Source: an uncultured Bacilli bacterium
GTDB taxonomy: Bacteria; Bacillota_I; Bacilli_A; RF39; UBA660
Assembly: GCA_947629115.1 (NCBI GenBank)
Contig: CANRCL010000011.1
Coordinates: forward strand, 1-19,314
Direction: 5' to 3'
DNA length: 19,314 nt
Positions within the stretch are counted from its first letter, which is position 1. Every line of letters starts with the position of its first letter. Shown one piece after another: positions 7,800 through 15,858 of the stretch. The translations under genes and the position numbers were made by a program. The notes beneath the pieces are model-generated. The model was given only the letters and a program-made list of their open reading frames with translations. It was not told the origin of the DNA and ran no database searches.

Positions 7800-10700
7800 A
7801 TGAAAAGAAAATTAAAATTTTTGACAATACTAATTGTTGGTATTGTGGGGTTGTTTTTATGTGATACAAAAATTTTAGCCTTGACACTTTTAAAAGAGCC
7901 ACAGGAAAATGTCTATACTTATAGGCATGGTGGAACATCGCATGCTTTTTCAGGTCCTTTTACTTATTATTCAGTTAATGGTAAAACTACTTATTGTATT
8001 GAACCGGGAGTTGATATTATTAAAGAAGCCAATTTAAAAGAAACATCTGGTTTTAGTGAATCACCTTATGATGAAGAAAAAAATGAAAAAATTCAACTTA
8101 TTGGTTATTATGGTTATGATTATCCCGGGCATCAAACTTTAAAATATCGGATGGCTACGCAAGCCTTAATTTGGGAAACCGTTGGTGACCAAGTGGTAGA
8201 ATTTTGGACCGAACCTAGTGGTGCAGGGACAAAATATAATATAGAAACTGAAAAAGAAAATATAAATAAATTAGTTTCCGAACATAATAAAGTTCCATCT
8301 TTTAGTAATAGTACTAAAGAAATTATTATTGGGGAAAGTGCAACATTTACCGACAATAATAAAGTTTTAGATAATTTTGAAGTTATTCCAAATAAAGATG
8401 TGGAAACCGATACATCTAATAATGTATTAACAGTGACACCCAAAGGGCAAGGAGAATTTACTATTCAATTAGTTAAAAAAAGTTATACTAAAGACCCAAC
8501 GACAATTTTTGTAGGAATTGATGAAGTGACACAAAAAATGGCTTACTTTGGTTATTATAATCCCCTTACTATTTCGGTTAAAGTAAATGTAAAAGGTATT
8601 AAAGTTCAACTTAGTAAATTTGACCAAGGTGGCACTAAAACACCTAGAGGAGATGGCACTTTAGAGGGAGCCGTTTATGGCGTTTATAAAGAAGATAATA
8701 CTAAAATTAAAGAAGTGACTACAGGAGCAAATGGAATTGTTTATTTTGATTTACCAACATTAGGAAATTATTACGTTAAAGAAATAAAAGCCAGCCGGGG
8801 TTATTTAGTTGATTCGCGAAAATTTTCCTTTACAGTTCAAAGTAGCAATTTAAATCCTTTAGTTCGAGTATATGAATCCCCTATTCAAAAATATATTGAA
8901 TTATATAAATATTTGAGTGATGGTAAAACTGGGGAAATATCTCCCGAAGAAAATATTACGTTTGAATTTTATTTAAAATCCAAAATGACTTTAGCCTCAA
9001 CCCAAAAAACTGACTCTAAAGGTCATTTAAAAGTTTTGCTTCCTTATGGAGTATACATTGTTAAACAAAAAGATGTTGTCCCCGGTTATGAAAAAGTACC
9101 CGATTTTGAAATTAATATTAATGAAAATTCACCCGAAACAATAACCAAAATACTCACCAATATGAAAGAAGTTAAAGAGGCTTATTTAAAAGTTATTAAA
9201 ATTGATAAAAGTACTAACAAGAAAGTTTCTTTAGATGATATTAAATTTAAAATTAAAAATAAACAAACTAATCAATATGTTTGTCAAACTAGTGCTTATC
9301 CCCAAAATAAAAAAATATGTGAATTTGCTACCAAAAATGGCGTCTTTACTACTCCCCTACCTCTAGAATATGGAACTTATATTTTAGAAGAAGTCGAAAA
9401 TCAATTAATTTCCGGTTATTTATGGAATCCCGAAAGTTTAGAGTTTACTATCAATGAAAAAAGTAATTTTACTAATAATGAATTAGGAAAAATATTAGAG
9501 ATAAGTTTTGCTAATGAACCCGTTAAAGGTCGAGTTATAATCCACAAAGTTGGCGAAATACCTCTATTTCAAAATAATGAAATTACTTATCTCGAAGAAG
9601 ATTTAGATAAGGTTCAATACGGACTATATGCCGCTAATAACATATATAGTAATGACCATACTCTTATTTATCATAAAAATGATTTAATTGGTACTTATGA
9701 AACTAAAGATGGTTATATAACAATCGATAATTTATATTTAGGAAATTATTACTTACAAGAATTAAGTACTAAAGATGGTTATATAATTGATACACAAAAA
9801 CATAAATTTAGTCTTAAATATGCTGACCAATACACTAAAATTGTCACTGAAACAGTAGAATTAAAAAATGAAATTATCAAAGGTGATTTAAAAATTCAAA
9901 AAATTGATACAATTACCAATACTAGTTTAAAAGATGCTAAAATAGCAATTTACAATTATAAAGATGAATTAGTTTATGAGGGCACTACTAATGAAGACGG
10001 CGAAATAATTTTAAATAACATTCCTTACGGAAATTATTACTTAAAAGAAATTGAAGCACCAACGGGTTATCTTTTAAATGACCAAAAATATGAATTTACA
10101 ATTGTTAATAATAAAGATGTTATAAACCTTACTTTAGAAAACACTCCTATTTTAGGTTCTCTTGTATTTACCAAAATAGATAAAGAAACTGATACTCCTT
10201 TAAAAGATTGTTTAATTCAAATTTTTGATAGCAATGATAACATAATTTATGAAGAAAAAACTAATAAAGATGGTATTATTAATATTGATAATATAAGATA
10301 TGGTAATTATTATTTAAAAGAAGTCGAAGCACCAACCGGTTATGTTTTAGATAAGCAAAAATATGAATTTTCAATTGTTAATGATAAAGATGTTATAGAC
10401 ATTACTTTGGAAAATACTCCTATTAAAGGTTTCCTTGTATTTAACAAAAAAGATTTAGAAACTAATACCCCTTTAAAAGATTGTTTAATTCAAATTTTTG
10501 ATAGTAATGATAATTTAATTTATGAAGAAAAAACTAACGAAGATGGAATTATTAATATCAACAATTTAAAATATGGCAATTACTATTTAAAAGAAGTTGA
10601 GGCACCCCTTGGTTATGTTTTAAATAATACAATATATAAATTTTCCATAGTTAATGATAAAGATGTTATTAATATTGAAATGACTAATCAGAAAATTAAA

Positions 10701-11363
10701 GGAAAACTAGAATTTACAAAAGTTGATGATAATAATAATCCTTTAAGTGATGTCTTAATTGCTATTTATAATGCAAATGATGAATTAATCTATGAGGGAT
10801 TAACAGATAAACAAGGTCAAATAATAATTGATAGTTTAGAATATGGTAATTATTATTTAAAAGAAAAGAAAACTTTAGATGGTTATTTACTTAACAACAA
10901 TAAAATTGATTTTCAAATTCAAAAAGATGGCGATACTGTTAAAATAACAATGCCTAATAAAATAATTTATGGGACAGTTAAATTTACTAAAACTGATAAA
11001 GAAACGGGAGAATTTTTAAATGACGCTAAAATGGCAATTTATGATGAAAATAATGAATTAATTTATGAGGGTATTACTACTCAAGATGGTACTCTTACTA
11101 TTGAGAATTTAAAAGTTGGCAATTATTATATAAAAGAAATTAAAGCCCCAGATGGTTATATATTAGATGATAGAAAAATTCCTTTTACTATAAATGAAAA
11201 TAATAATTTAATTGAAATTAATATGGCTAATGAAAAAATACCGGAACCACCAATTATTTTTAAAGTCCCTAAAACTAATAAAAATATTAATGATATATTT
11301 TATTTAATTGGCATATTAACTTTAGGAATAGGAATTTGCTTAATGTATGGTAAAAAAAATTAA
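7800..11363 (+). CDS. Wall-anchored adhesin: thioester domain plus SpaA/CnaB repeats
   Basis: 1187 aa from the ATG at 7800 (GAGGAGG just upstream; a GTG 18 bases earlier lies in front of the ribosome site). Signal peptide 1-27 (KILA then LT). Residues 30-170 fit a thioester domain: Cys66 in TTYCIEPG and Gln121 in MATQALIW are the expected bond-forming pair, which in known adhesins links covalently to host proteins. After a linker domain come about nine SpaA/CnaB-like domains; the last five (from about 695, 785, 876, 967 and 1058) are near-identical units of about 90 aa with a K.D start, NYYLKE.EAP.GY and a terminal Asn motif, suited to internal isopeptide bonds. The C-terminus has VPKTN, a hydrophobic segment and GKKN: a sortase signal with a non-LPXTG motif. 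The next gene is its probable sortase. Two domains share TPLKDCLIQIFDSNDN, a sign of recent duplication. Confidence 0.9.
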   Translation: MKRKLKFLTILIVGIVGLFLCDTKILALTLLKEPQENVYTYRHGGTSHAFSGPFTYYSVNGKTTYCIEPGVDIIKEANLKETSGFSESPYDEEKNEKIQLIGYYGYDYPGHQTLKYRMATQALIWETVGDQVVEFWTEPSGAGTKYNIETEKENINKLVSEHNKVPSFSNSTKEIIIGESATFTDNNKVLDNFEVIPNKDVETDTSNNVLTVTPKGQGEFTIQLVKKSYTKDPTTIFVGIDEVTQKMAYFGYYNPLTISVKVNVKGIKVQLSKFDQGGTKTPRGDGTLEGAVYGVYKEDNTKIKEVTTGANGIVYFDLPTLGNYYVKEIKASRGYLVDSRKFSFTVQSSNLNPLVRVYESPIQKYIELYKYLSDGKTGEISPEENITFEFYLKSKMTLASTQKTDSKGHLKVLLPYGVYIVKQKDVVPGYEKVPDFEININENSPETITKILTNMKEVKEAYLKVIKIDKSTNKKVSLDDIKFKIKNKQTNQYVCQTSAYPQNKKICEFATKNGVFTTPLPLEYGTYILEEVENQLISGYLWNPESLEFTINEKSNFTNNELGKILEISFANEPVKGRVIIHKVGEIPLFQNNEITYLEEDLDKVQYGLYAANNIYSNDHTLIYHKNDLIGTYETKDGYITIDNLYLGNYYLQELSTKDGYIIDTQKHKFSLKYADQYTKIVTETVELKNEIIKGDLKIQKIDTITNTSLKDAKIAIYNYKDELVYEGTTNEDGEIILNNIPYGNYYLKEIEAPTGYLLNDQKYEFTIVNNKDVINLTLENTPILGSLVFTKIDKETDTPLKDCLIQIFDSNDNIIYEEKTNKDGIINIDNIRYGNYYLKEVEAPTGYVLDKQKYEFSIVNDKDVIDITLENTPIKGFLVFNKKDLETNTPLKDCLIQIFDSNDNLIYEEKTNEDGIININNLKYGNYYLKEVEAPLGYVLNNTIYKFSIVNDKDVINIEMTNQKIKGKLEFTKVDDNNNPLSDVLIAIYNANDELIYEGLTDKQGQIIIDSLEYGNYYLKEKKTLDGYLLNNNKIDFQIQKDGDTVKITMPNKIIYGTVKFTKTDKETGEFLNDAKMAIYDENNELIYEGITTQDGTLTIENLKVGNYYIKEIKAPDGYILDDRKIPFTINENNNLIEINMANEKIPEPPIIFKVPKTNKNINDIFYLIGILTLGIGICLMYGKKN

Positions 11364-11964
11364 AATAATTCTCATATTATTAATAATTGTTATGATATTT
11401 AGTCTTTATAAATTAATAGTTTATAAGGAATATTACAATGAAGAAAAATTGATTCAAAAATATTATATAGAAGAGCAAAATATAATTAACAAAGAAGAAA
11501 ATAATAAAGAAAATGTTAAAGAATCAAATAACTCTAAAAAAGAAAATAATAATAGTTATTATATTGGTATATTAGAAATACCTAAAATAAAATTTAAAAA
11601 AGGTTTTGTTAATATTAATCATAAAGATAATAATGTTGATAAAAACATTCAAATTTTAGAAGGCTCTACTTTTCCTGATGTTGAAAACCATTTACTAGTC
11701 ATAGCGGGCCATTCGGGAAATAGTAAGAAATCTTTCTTTAAAAATTTATATAAATTAGAATTAAATGATATAGCCTATATTAATTATTCTGGCTATACTT
11801 ATACATATCAAATAATAAAAATTGAAAACGTTGATAAAGATGGCACAATTGAAATAGCCAAAGCAAATCATTCAATGTTAGTATTAACTACTTGTAATCA
11901 AGTTGATAAAACTAAACAAATTGTTATCTATGCTACACTTGTTGATAAAAAAATTACAACTTAA
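11347..11964 (+). CDS. Sortase family transpeptidase
   Basis: 205 aa. One N-terminal membrane anchor (about 5-24), a Lys/Asn-rich stalk (30-70), then a sortase domain starting at IGILEIPKI. Catalytic His122 in VIAGHSG and Cys183 in VLTTCNQ are present. The usual Arg just after the Cys is not found: the corresponding segment is KTKQIVIYATL, with Lys190 nearest the expected place. The gene overlaps the adhesin by 17 bases in another frame, so the two are co-transcribed and this enzyme most likely recognises the VPKTN signal and joins the adhesin to the wall or to itself. Ribosome site weak (AGGAA about 15 bases upstream), which fits translational coupling. A strong terminator follows. Confidence 0.85.
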   Translation: MVKKIKIILILLIIVMIFSLYKLIVYKEYYNEEKLIQKYYIEEQNIINKEENNKENVKESNNSKKENNNSYYIGILEIPKIKFKKGFVNINHKDNNVDKNIQILEGSTFPDVENHLLVIAGHSGNSKKSFFKNLYKLELNDIAYINYSGYTYTYQIIKIENVDKDGTIEIAKANHSMLVLTTCNQVDKTKQIVIYATLVDKKITT

Positions 11965-11982
11965 ATTTAGTTGTAATTTTTT
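11947..11982. terminator. Bidirectional intrinsic terminator after the sortase gene
   Basis: AAAATTACAACT (11950-11961) and AGTTGTAATTTT (11969-11980) form a perfect 12-bp stem with a 7-base loop. T-runs flank it on both strands, so it can also stop minus-strand transcription from the interrupted gene at 11981-12121. Confidence 0.85.
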
Positions 11983-12121
11983 AATATGGTCTAGGATAAG
12001 TTGGATAATAATAACTATAACTATAATTTCCATAAGGCATATAAGGATTAAAATTAGGATTTTGATTCGGAGCCACATTGTAAATAGGTCTTGGTCTAGT
12101 TAATCCAACCGCTGCTCCACC
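11981..12121 (-). pseudogene. C-terminal fragment of a split small Gly/Tyr-rich protein gene
   Basis: 46 codons from GGT at 12121 to the TAA at 11981: GGAAVGLTRPRP, then an Asn/Pro/Tyr-rich tail ending YYPTYPRPY. No start codon or ribosome site; just upstream, in the element, the frame meets TAA. The N-terminal half lies at 15865-15981, beyond the integrated element. Joining the halves at the shared GGTGG gives a continuous 78-aa protein. Confidence 0.8.
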
Positions 12122-12140
12122 TATTGTTAATTAGTAGCAA
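12117..12140. other. Attachment site half (left end of the element)
   Basis: CCACC (12117-12121) followed by TGTTAATTAGTAGCAA (12125-12140). The 16-base arm is the reverse complement, with one mismatch, of the arm at 15859-15874. Outside the arm is coding sequence of the split gene; inside is the recombinase gene, whose last codons and TAA stop lie in the arm. This is the layout of a hybrid att site made by a large serine recombinase. Confidence 0.8.
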
Positions 12141-13641
12141 AATTTAAATATATTTTTATTTCTTTATTTTCATTAATTGTTATTTTTTTAATTAAAATTT
12201 TTAATAATAGTTTATCTGGTTTTTCTAAATTTAATAGCCATTTCTTTAAATCTTCTATATTTAAGTTATCGCTTTTTTGATTTTTTAAATCTAGTATTTG
12301 TTCGTTTATTTTATCTATTTCATTATCTAAATTTTTCGCATATTTTAAATATTCTTCTGCACTTATTATATCTTCTAATCTATCTTGATAGGCTTTTTCT
12401 TTTTTTGATTTCAATATAATTACTTCATTTTTTAATTTTTGTATATTTTTTAAATTTTCAGTATTTTTATCTTTTAAATTAGCCATTATTTTTTCATAAT
12501 TAACAATTGTATTATTTAAAGTTTTTTTTAATGTTTCTAAAACATAGTTTTCTAATTTTTCATAATTAACATTATGCCCACTACAAGCAATTTTATGGCT
12601 ATGATGATTTCTTACACAAAATGTATAAAATCTTTTTTGATTTTTATAATGGTTTGTTCTTACACAAATTGCACCGCCACAATCTTCACATCGCATTAAT
12701 CCAGTTAATAGATAATAATATTTTTGAGAACTCCCTCTACTCTTTTGGTCTAAAATATCTTGAACAATTTCAAAAGTTTTTTTATCAATAATTGGCTCGT
12801 GAGTATTATAAACAATAATAGTTTTATCACTATCAACTTTTTTTGTTTTGTTAATTTTATAACTAATTTTTTCAAACTTATGTTGCTCTAATGCACCAAT
12901 ATAAACTTTATTTCTTAAAATTTCTGATATTGTATGTGTACTCCAAATATTACATATATGTTTACTAGAAACAGATTTTCTAATTTTTCTATTTTTATAA
13001 ATTGTTGGTATATCAATATTTTCATTCGTTAATTCTTTAGCAATTTTTGTTTGTCCTTTTCCATTAGCATAATCATTAAAAATTCTTTTTACTATCACGC
13101 TTGAATATTCATCAATAATTAATTTATTTTTATCTTCTGGACTTTTTTTATATCCATATGGCGCACAACTACCAATAAATTTTCCTTCTTTTCTTTTAGC
13201 ATCTAAAGCACTTTTAACTTTTTTTGATGTGTCTTTACTTACCATATCATTAAGAATAGATTTAAAAGGAATAATATCTTCATTAGTTTTATAAAAACTA
13301 TCATAATTATCTAATATAGATATATACCTCACATTATTTGTTGGAAAAAATTCTTCAAGATAATAACCTACACCAGCATAATTTCTACCAAATCTTGACA
13401 TATCTTTTGTTATAATACAATTAATAATTCCATTTTTTATATCATCTATCATTTCTTTAAATTTTGGCCTATCAAAATTAGTGCCACTATAACCATCATC
13501 AACATATTCTTTAGTTATTACATAATTATTTTTTTTAACATAATCATTAATAATTTTTCTTTGATTTTTAACAGATTCACTTTCATTGTCTATTTTGAAC
13601 CTATCTTCATCAGATAAGCGAATATATATACCAATTTTCAT
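12127..13641 (-). CDS. Large serine recombinase (site-specific integrase)
   Basis: 504 aa. Resolvase domain with nucleophile Ser10 (YIRLSDED) and catalytic signatures DDGYSGTNFDRP (48-59) and ITKDMSRFGRNY (77-88). Recombinase domain about 155-265 (PYGYKKSPEDK, GKGQTKIAKELTNENI). Zinc ribbon with Cys318, Cys321, Cys342 and Cys353, then a long coiled coil (about 385-450), the usual element controlling synapsis and directionality. Length and order are complete, so it is likely active. It would cut at attP/attB with a 2-bp core; the inverted arms at both element ends are its probable binding sites, and its own 3' end runs into one of them. Start: ATG with AAAGGAG. Third gene of the rep operon. 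Confidence 0.92.
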   Translation of the reverse strand: MKIGIYIRLSDEDRFKIDNESESVKNQRKIINDYVKKNNYVITKEYVDDGYSGTNFDRPKFKEMIDDIKNGIINCIITKDMSRFGRNYAGVGYYLEEFFPTNNVRYISILDNYDSFYKTNEDIIPFKSILNDMVSKDTSKKVKSALDAKRKEGKFIGSCAPYGYKKSPEDKNKLIIDEYSSVIVKRIFNDYANGKGQTKIAKELTNENIDIPTIYKNRKIRKSVSSKHICNIWSTHTISEILRNKVYIGALEQHKFEKISYKINKTKKVDSDKTIIVYNTHEPIIDKKTFEIVQDILDQKSRGSSQKYYYLLTGLMRCEDCGGAICVRTNHYKNQKRFYTFCVRNHHSHKIACSGHNVNYEKLENYVLETLKKTLNNTIVNYEKIMANLKDKNTENLKNIQKLKNEVIILKSKKEKAYQDRLEDIISAEEYLKYAKNLDNEIDKINEQILDLKNQKSDNLNIEDLKKWLLNLEKPDKLLLKILIKKITINENKEIKIYLNFATN

Positions 13642-13671
13642 TATTCTCCTTTCTTTGGTATATAAGGTTCA

Positions 13672-13758
13672 TTAATTAGTATAGCCTTTTATTCTTAAAT
13701 ATTCAATGATTAAATCTGTTAAATCATTATTTTCATCAGTAATAATAGTAATTTTCAA
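13672..13758 (-). CDS. 28-aa ORF with TTG start overlapping the rep stop
   Basis: Reads MKITIITDENNDLTDLIIEY then LRIKGYTN from a TTG at 13758. AGGAGAGG lies six bases upstream inside the end of rep, and the TTG overlaps rep's TGA (TTGA), an arrangement that favours coupled translation. The next gene (recombinase) follows after 30 bases. Product unknown; it could be a tiny regulator or exist mainly to couple recombinase translation to rep. Ribosome site and overlap argue for translation, but the short length keeps this moderate. Confidence 0.5.
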   Translation of the reverse strand: MKITIITDENNDLTDLIIEYLRIKGYTN

Positions 13759-14798
13759 GTTAAACCTCTCCTATTATCAATTATATGTTTGATGATATCT
13801 TTTATTTTATTATAATCTTTAAAGTAAACAACTTGGTCTTTTTTAATTCCTAATTTAACTATAAATTTATTTTCTTCAACAAAAAAATTATAGTTTATGT
13901 ATTTTAAAATCAATCTTTGATATTCACGACTTAAATCATTTAAACTAGTATTCACAAATAAAAATATTAAATCATAATTTAAAAATTTATTTTCGTATCT
14001 CGATAATATTTGGGTTTTCGGCAAACCAGTAAATATTTTTTTTAATATTTCGTAGTTAAAAAATGTACCATTTATTAAATCTTCAAAATCAATAGTTATT
14101 ATTTTTTCTCCATTATAATTACTAAAAGGGTCTTTACAATACTCACTAATTCTAAAATAATCACATTTTAATTCTTCTAAAACTTTTGATAAACTTATTT
14201 TAAACAAATCATTACAATCATTACAAATATATACAATTTCTAATTTTCTAACTTTATTTGCCTCTTTTTTTAAATAATCATTTCTTATTTTTATTAATGA
14301 ATTATAATTTTTTACATACATATTACTATAATTTAATCTTATTTCATCTAAACTTTTTCCACTATAAATTTCTTTTAAAACTTCTTCACTAATACTTACA
14401 TTTTTATTTTCATTTAGCCACTCACTTATTTCGTTCTCAAAATTTGTAATTATAGAACTTTCGCTATAACTTTCTTTATCTGGCTGTCCTTTATGCAATA
14501 AATAGTTATAACATTCTAAATTAGTTCCACGTTGTAATTCTATATCACCATATGGCATAATTTTTATTAATGTTGATTTAGAAATTTGATTTTTATTTTG
14601 AATAATAAAATGTGCGTGTATATTATTTTCTTTTTTATCGTGTATTATATATGCTACTTTATCATATTTTTGAGAAAGTGTATTGAAAACTTTTTTAAAA
14701 TCATATACAAACATACTATCATCAGAACCAATTTTATTAGTTTGTGTAATTCTACAAAACCATTTACGAGAACGAATATTTAAACTTGAATTTTTCAT
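13755..14798 (-). CDS. HUH-endonuclease replication initiator (Rep) with degenerate helicase domain
   Basis: 347 aa. N-terminal HUH nuclease: motif I-like WFCRITQT (13-20), HUH motif HAH (61-63) in NIHAHFIIQ, and Tyr99 in CYNYLLHKGQPDK, matching the YL.H motif of small plasmid Reps, as the probable nicking residue. A region at 185-290 keeps the layout of a superfamily 3 helicase (YNGEKIITIDFED as Walker B, 228-240; LPKTQILSRYENK; FLFVNTS as sensor 1), but where Walker A should be it reads VYICNDCNDLFKIS (189-202), with no GK[ST]. ATP-driven unwinding by this protein is thus doubtful, and a host helicase may substitute. It probably starts rolling-circle replication at an origin on the element. 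GAAAGGAGAG precedes the ATG. Confidence 0.8.
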   Translation of the reverse strand: MKNSSLNIRSRKWFCRITQTNKIGSDDSMFVYDFKKVFNTLSQKYDKVAYIIHDKKENNIHAHFIIQNKNQISKSTLIKIMPYGDIELQRGTNLECYNYLLHKGQPDKESYSESSIITNFENEISEWLNENKNVSISEEVLKEIYSGKSLDEIRLNYSNMYVKNYNSLIKIRNDYLKKEANKVRKLEIVYICNDCNDLFKISLSKVLEELKCDYFRISEYCKDPFSNYNGEKIITIDFEDLINGTFFNYEILKKIFTGLPKTQILSRYENKFLNYDLIFLFVNTSLNDLSREYQRLILKYINYNFFVEENKFIVKLGIKKDQVVYFKDYNKIKDIIKHIIDNRRGLT

Positions 14799-14891
14799 TT
14801 TCTCTCCTTTCTAATATTCAAGCCACTCGTAAAGAATTTAACATTAATTTTCTTACCTTAAAAAATTAAAATCAATTAAATTCTGATAAAT

Positions 14892-14921
14892 ATCATACCA
14901 TACTACCTCCTACTATGTAAA
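14892..14921 (-). promoter_or_regulatory. Probable promoter of the rep-recombinase operon
   Basis: TTTACA (14916-14921), 18-bp spacer, TATGAT (14892-14897), with TG one base before the -10. The transcript would start near 14885 and have a leader of about 87 bases before rep. Confidence 0.6.
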
Positions 14922-14961
14922 TAAATTAATTTTCATATTTTTCTTATAACCAGAAAAAAAT

Positions 14962-15027
14962 AATAAAAAAATTTAAGTCATAGGTCAATGAAATTGCGTA
15001 GTTTAACCTTGACTTAATTTTTTTATT
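14962..15027. repeat. Large imperfect inverted repeat: candidate replication origin or terminator
   Basis: Outer arms AATAAAAAAATTTAAGTCA (14962-14980) and TGACTTAATTTTTTTATT (15010-15027); inner arms AGGT and ACCT; inside the loop CAAT-gaa-ATTG forms a further small hairpin. It lies in the 260-bp gap between rep and the XRE gene. A double-strand origin nicked by the HUH Rep is plausible, but T-runs on both sides also suit a bidirectional terminator. Confidence 0.6.
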
Positions 15028-15058
15028 ACTTAATTTTTATAATTAGAAAAATATAAAA

Positions 15059-15496
15059 TTATTTACCTTTTCCACATATTTCATTTATTGATATATTAAA
15101 ATGCTTACAAAATTTGTATAAATTAGAGGATGATATACTTATTTCTCCTTTTTCATATTTAACAATACATGCTTGACTTACACCTAATAAATTTGCGATT
15201 TCTTTTTGTGACAAATTATTTTCTATTCTTATATTTTTCATATTGTTTCCCAAAACTTTAAAATTTAAACCCTTAATTAAATTTTTGGCTTTTCTATTAT
15301 TTGTTAAACTTAATACATAATCAATGCTAACATTAAAATAATCAGCAAAATCACTTAAATATTTAATTGGAATTATGTTTATTCCTAATTCCCATAATGA
15401 ATATGTTGAACGCTTAACATTTAAAATTTTTGACATTTTATTTTGATTTATATCATTATCTTCTCTAATATCTTTTAACCTAGAAAAATTTATCAT
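15059..15496 (-). CDS. Double-XRE transcriptional regulator
   Basis: 145 aa with two complete XRE-type helix-turn-helix domains: about 4-62 (LKDIREDNDINQNKMSKIL, STYSLWELG) and 84-140 (MKNIRIENNLSQKEIANLLG, ACIVKYEKGE), joined by a short basic linker. No ligand or protease domain is seen. It is divergent from a small HTH gene, with direct repeats between them that may be its operators. Likely the repressor that controls the element's maintenance or its copy number. AGGGTG is the ribosome site. Two tandem XRE domains in one chain could let a single protein bind two half-sites. Confidence 0.88.
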   Translation of the reverse strand: MINFSRLKDIREDNDINQNKMSKILNVKRSTYSLWELGINIIPIKYLSDFADYFNVSIDYVLSLTNNRKAKNLIKGLNFKVLGNNMKNIRIENNLSQKEIANLLGVSQACIVKYEKGEISISSSNLYKFCKHFNISINEICGKGK

Positions 15497-15542
15497 ATTT
15501 TTAACACCCTATAATAAATATTCCCACATATATTAAAAAATA

Positions 15543-15604
15543 TTGCGATTTGCTATTTTCAGTTATATTTTTTGCTATTTTGTGTTATAATTTTTTGCGA
15601 AAGG
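15543..15604. promoter_or_regulatory. Divergent control region with direct repeats and extended -10
   Basis: TTTGCTATTTT at 15549-15559 and again at 15571-15581 (22 bp apart, about two helical turns), both followed by GTTATA; related TTGCGA at 15543 and 15595. The second repeat leads into TGTTATAAT, an extended -10 (TATAAT 15586-15591) for the plus-strand gene. Probable operators of the double-XRE protein; iterons are the alternative. Confidence 0.5.
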
Positions 15605-15820
15605 GTGTGTATTATAATTAAAAAAATAAATTTTAAATTGTTAAATTCTATAATTCAAGAAATTAAAAATAATGACAAAACAACTCAACCTTATTTAGCC
15701 AAAAAATATGGTTATAGTGAACGAACTATTAGAAGATATTTTAAAATTTTAAAAAATGATATTTGCATTACTTATATACCTAAAGAGAAAACTTGGAAGT
15801 ATACTGATGATGATAATTAA
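15605..15820 (+). CDS. Small helix-turn-helix protein, start uncertain
   Basis: About 71 aa if begun at the GTG at 15605. The open frame extends to a TTG at 15572, but the likely transcription start (about 15598) lies after it. AAAGGG (15600-15605) would also suit an ATT at 15611. Residues TQPYLAKKYGYSERTIRRYF form a helix-turn-helix of the DeoR/HTH_11 type, followed by KILKNDICITYIPKEKTWKY. It resembles a small activator or Cro-like partner of the divergent double-XRE protein. Exact function unknown. Confidence 0.65.
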   Translation: MCIIIKKINFKLLNSIIQEIKNNDKTTQPYLAKKYGYSERTIRRYFKILKNDICITYIPKEKTWKYTDDDN

Positions 15821-15858
15821 TATAATATTAAATTGTATTTTGAACCCTATATACCTAG

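Noticed and set aside
7782..7800. GTG at 7782 as the adhesin start
   Set aside because: It lies in front of the GAGGAGG site; the ATG at 7800 has correct spacing and gives a normal signal peptide.
7696..7938. Minus-strand frame across the adhesin promoter
   Set aside because: It spans the clpC-adhesin intergenic region and the antisense of the signal peptide; no ribosome site.
8132..8443. Minus-strand frame inside the adhesin
   Set aside because: Antisense shadow of the thioester/linker region.
11884..12103. Two short frames around the sortase terminator, one per strand
   Set aside because: They cross the terminator hairpin and conflict with the in-frame C-terminal fragment of the split gene, which is supported by its missing half at the other end of the element.
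14586..14783. Plus-strand frame inside rep
   Set aside because: Antisense to the HUH nuclease domain; hydrophobic shadow, no ribosome site.
14812..14822. TAATATTC near the rep start as a geminivirus-type nick site (TAATATTAC)
   Set aside because: It does not match fully and is not in a hairpin loop; the large inverted repeat at 14962-15027 is a better candidate.
14900..14912. AGGAGG with a following ATG on the minus strand upstream of rep
   Set aside because: The ATG is followed by a stop after two codons; the motif lies in the spacer of the likely rep promoter and appears accidental.
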